A stretch of 7,268 bases of DNA. Source: Gammaproteobacteria bacterium (GTDB lineage Bacteria; Pseudomonadota; Gammaproteobacteria; Pseudomonadales; Halieaceae). The notes under the pieces were generated by a model. That model did no database searches, was not told where the DNA came from, and saw nothing but the letters and a program-made list of their open reading frames with translations. This document shows positions 6,515 through 7,268 of the stretch, one piece after another (position 1 is the stretch's first letter; every line of letters starts with the position of its first letter). A program made the translations under genes and the position numbers. The stretch spans positions 1-7,268 of the forward strand of contig PDSN01000107.1 of NCBI GenBank assembly GCA_002748505.1, read 5' to 3'.

Positions 6515-7268
6515 AAACCCGTCCTCATCCACATAACCAATGTCCCCGGTGGTCGCCCAGCCTTTGTCGTTGTAGGCCTGGCGGGTTTTTTCCGGTTCTT
6601 TGTGGTAGCTGAATTTGGCGTTGCCGCCGAAATACACGGTGCCAGTTTCACCGGCGGGTAATTCATGGCCCTGATCGTCCAGAATGTGCAGCTCCCCAAT
6701 CAGAGCAGGCCCTACCGAGCCCTTGTGCGTGAGCCAGGCAGCGGAGTCGATCATGGTCAGCCCCACGCCTTCACTGGCGGCGTAGTACTCCACGATGACT
6801 TCACCCCACCAGTCGATCATTTGTTCTTTTACGTCTACGGGACAGGGCGCGGCGGCGTGGATAGCGTATTGCATGGAGCTGAGATCGTATTTTGCACGCA
6901 CCTCTTCGGGCAGCTTTAACATGCGCACGAACATAATCGGCACCCACTGACTGTGGGTGACGCGGTGCTCTTCAATCAGTTTTAGCGCTTGCTCTGCTTC
7001 GAATTGTTTCATTACCACCACTGTGCCGCCCTGATACAGCGCCAGCATGGAATAGTGCAATGGCGCAGCGTGGTACAGTGGCGCGGGTGAAAGGTATACG
7101 GTTTCTTCACCGAAACCAAACGCCACACCCAGTGAACCTGCCAGCGCGTGTGGCGTGTGAACGTCGTCATCCTCCGGCGGCACAAACACCCCCTTGGGCT
7201 GACCGGTAGTACCCGAAGAGTACAACATGGCAACGCCGTTCGCCTGGTCGTCGATGGGGCTGGTCGGC
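6161..7268 (-). CDS. Acyl-CoA synthetase (AMP-dependent ligase, ANL superfamily), N-terminus beyond the window
   Basis: The enzyme activates a carboxylic acid with ATP to an acyl-adenylate and then transfers it to CoA. The C-terminal 368 or so residues are visible and the frame is open to the right edge. Counting from the internal Met at 7228, the motifs appear in order: phosphate-binding loop YSSGTTGQPKG at 3-13 (A3), EYYAASEGVG at 147-156 (A5), TGDIGYVDEDGFLYLTDR at 227-244 (A7), the hinge and A8 motif KDFTIISGGVNIYPQEIE at 245-262, and PRGDNGKLYKK at 332-342 (A10) with the catalytic lysine at 338. The Met at 7228 is not the true start: upstream codons encode IDDQANGVA, which leads into the A3 motif as in full-length relatives, and about 150-200 residues are missing. 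The style resembles acyl-CoA synthetases of fatty-acid or sterol side-chain catabolism, but the substrate cannot be assigned. It converges on the pump operon. Confidence 0.93.
   Translation of the reverse strand, partial: PTSPIDDQANGVAMLYSSGTTGQPKGVFVPPEDDDVHTPHALAGSLGVAFGFGEETVYLSPAPLYHAAPLHYSMLALYQGGTVVVMKQFEAEQALKLIEEHRVTHSQWVPIMFVRMLKLPEEVRAKYDLSSMQYAIHAAAPCPVDVKEQMIDWWGEVIVEYYAASEGVGLTMIDSAAWLTHKGSVGPALIGELHILDDQGHELPAGETGTVYFGGNAKFSYHKEPEKTRQAYNDKGWATTGDIGYVDEDGFLYLTDRKDFTIISGGVNIYPQEIENLLITHPKIADVAVFGVPHEEFGEAVKAVVQPQNWADATDEVAIEIMEWLRERLSHIKLPRSLDFKENLPRGDNGKLYKKYLADEYRGGTRSD

Noticed and set aside
1..7268. CRISPR arrays, tRNA or rRNA genes, insertion sequences, toxin-antitoxin or phage-defence genes
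   Set aside because: I looked for regular spaced repeats, terminal inverted repeats, transposase-like frames and RNA gene signatures and saw none; the window is almost fully occupied by metabolic and transport genes.

Overview
The window looks like ordinary chromosomal DNA from a lipid-degrading gammaproteobacterium, possibly a marine lineage near Cellvibrionales/Spongiibacteraceae. That placement is an inference from gene content (DUF3336-patatin lipase, thiolase, acyl-CoA synthetase, HAE1-type RND pump), protein style and a moderately high G+C. No 16S or other marker gene is present. I see no rRNA, tRNA, CRISPR array, insertion sequence or phage gene, and no convincing undescribed multigene system.

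Layout from left to right. Positions 1-98 (minus strand) hold the first 32 codons of a thiolase that runs off the left edge. Positions 99-320 are intergenic and contain a cluster of TCATGCT repeats next to the thiolase start, a 32-base hairpin and a weak terminator-like inverted repeat. Positions 321-1877 (minus) encode a patatin-like lipase with an N-terminal DUF3336 domain and a strongly basic C-terminal tail. Positions 1878-2033 are a divergent promoter region. Positions 2034-3146 (plus) encode an RND periplasmic adaptor, followed with a 4-base ATGA overlap by an RND inner-membrane permease (3143-6514). From 6161 to the right edge (minus) lies an acyl-CoA synthetase whose N-terminus is outside the window.

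The adaptor and permease form a two-gene operon for a tripartite proton-driven efflux pump. No outer-membrane channel gene is present here, so a TolC/OprM-type partner must be encoded elsewhere. The three flanking minus-strand genes fit one theme: a lipase that could release fatty acids, an acyl-CoA synthetase that activates carboxylic acids, and a thiolase that performs the last beta-oxidation step. They are not one operon, because the pump genes lie between them on the other strand.

The most unusual point is the 3' end of the permease. The recognisable RND protein ends near residue 1006, but the frame stays open for 117 more codons, antisense to the 3' end of the acyl-CoA synthetase gene. 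Stops in both other frames sit exactly at the expected end. Stop loss or a small indel (real or in the assembly) explains this better than a new functional domain.
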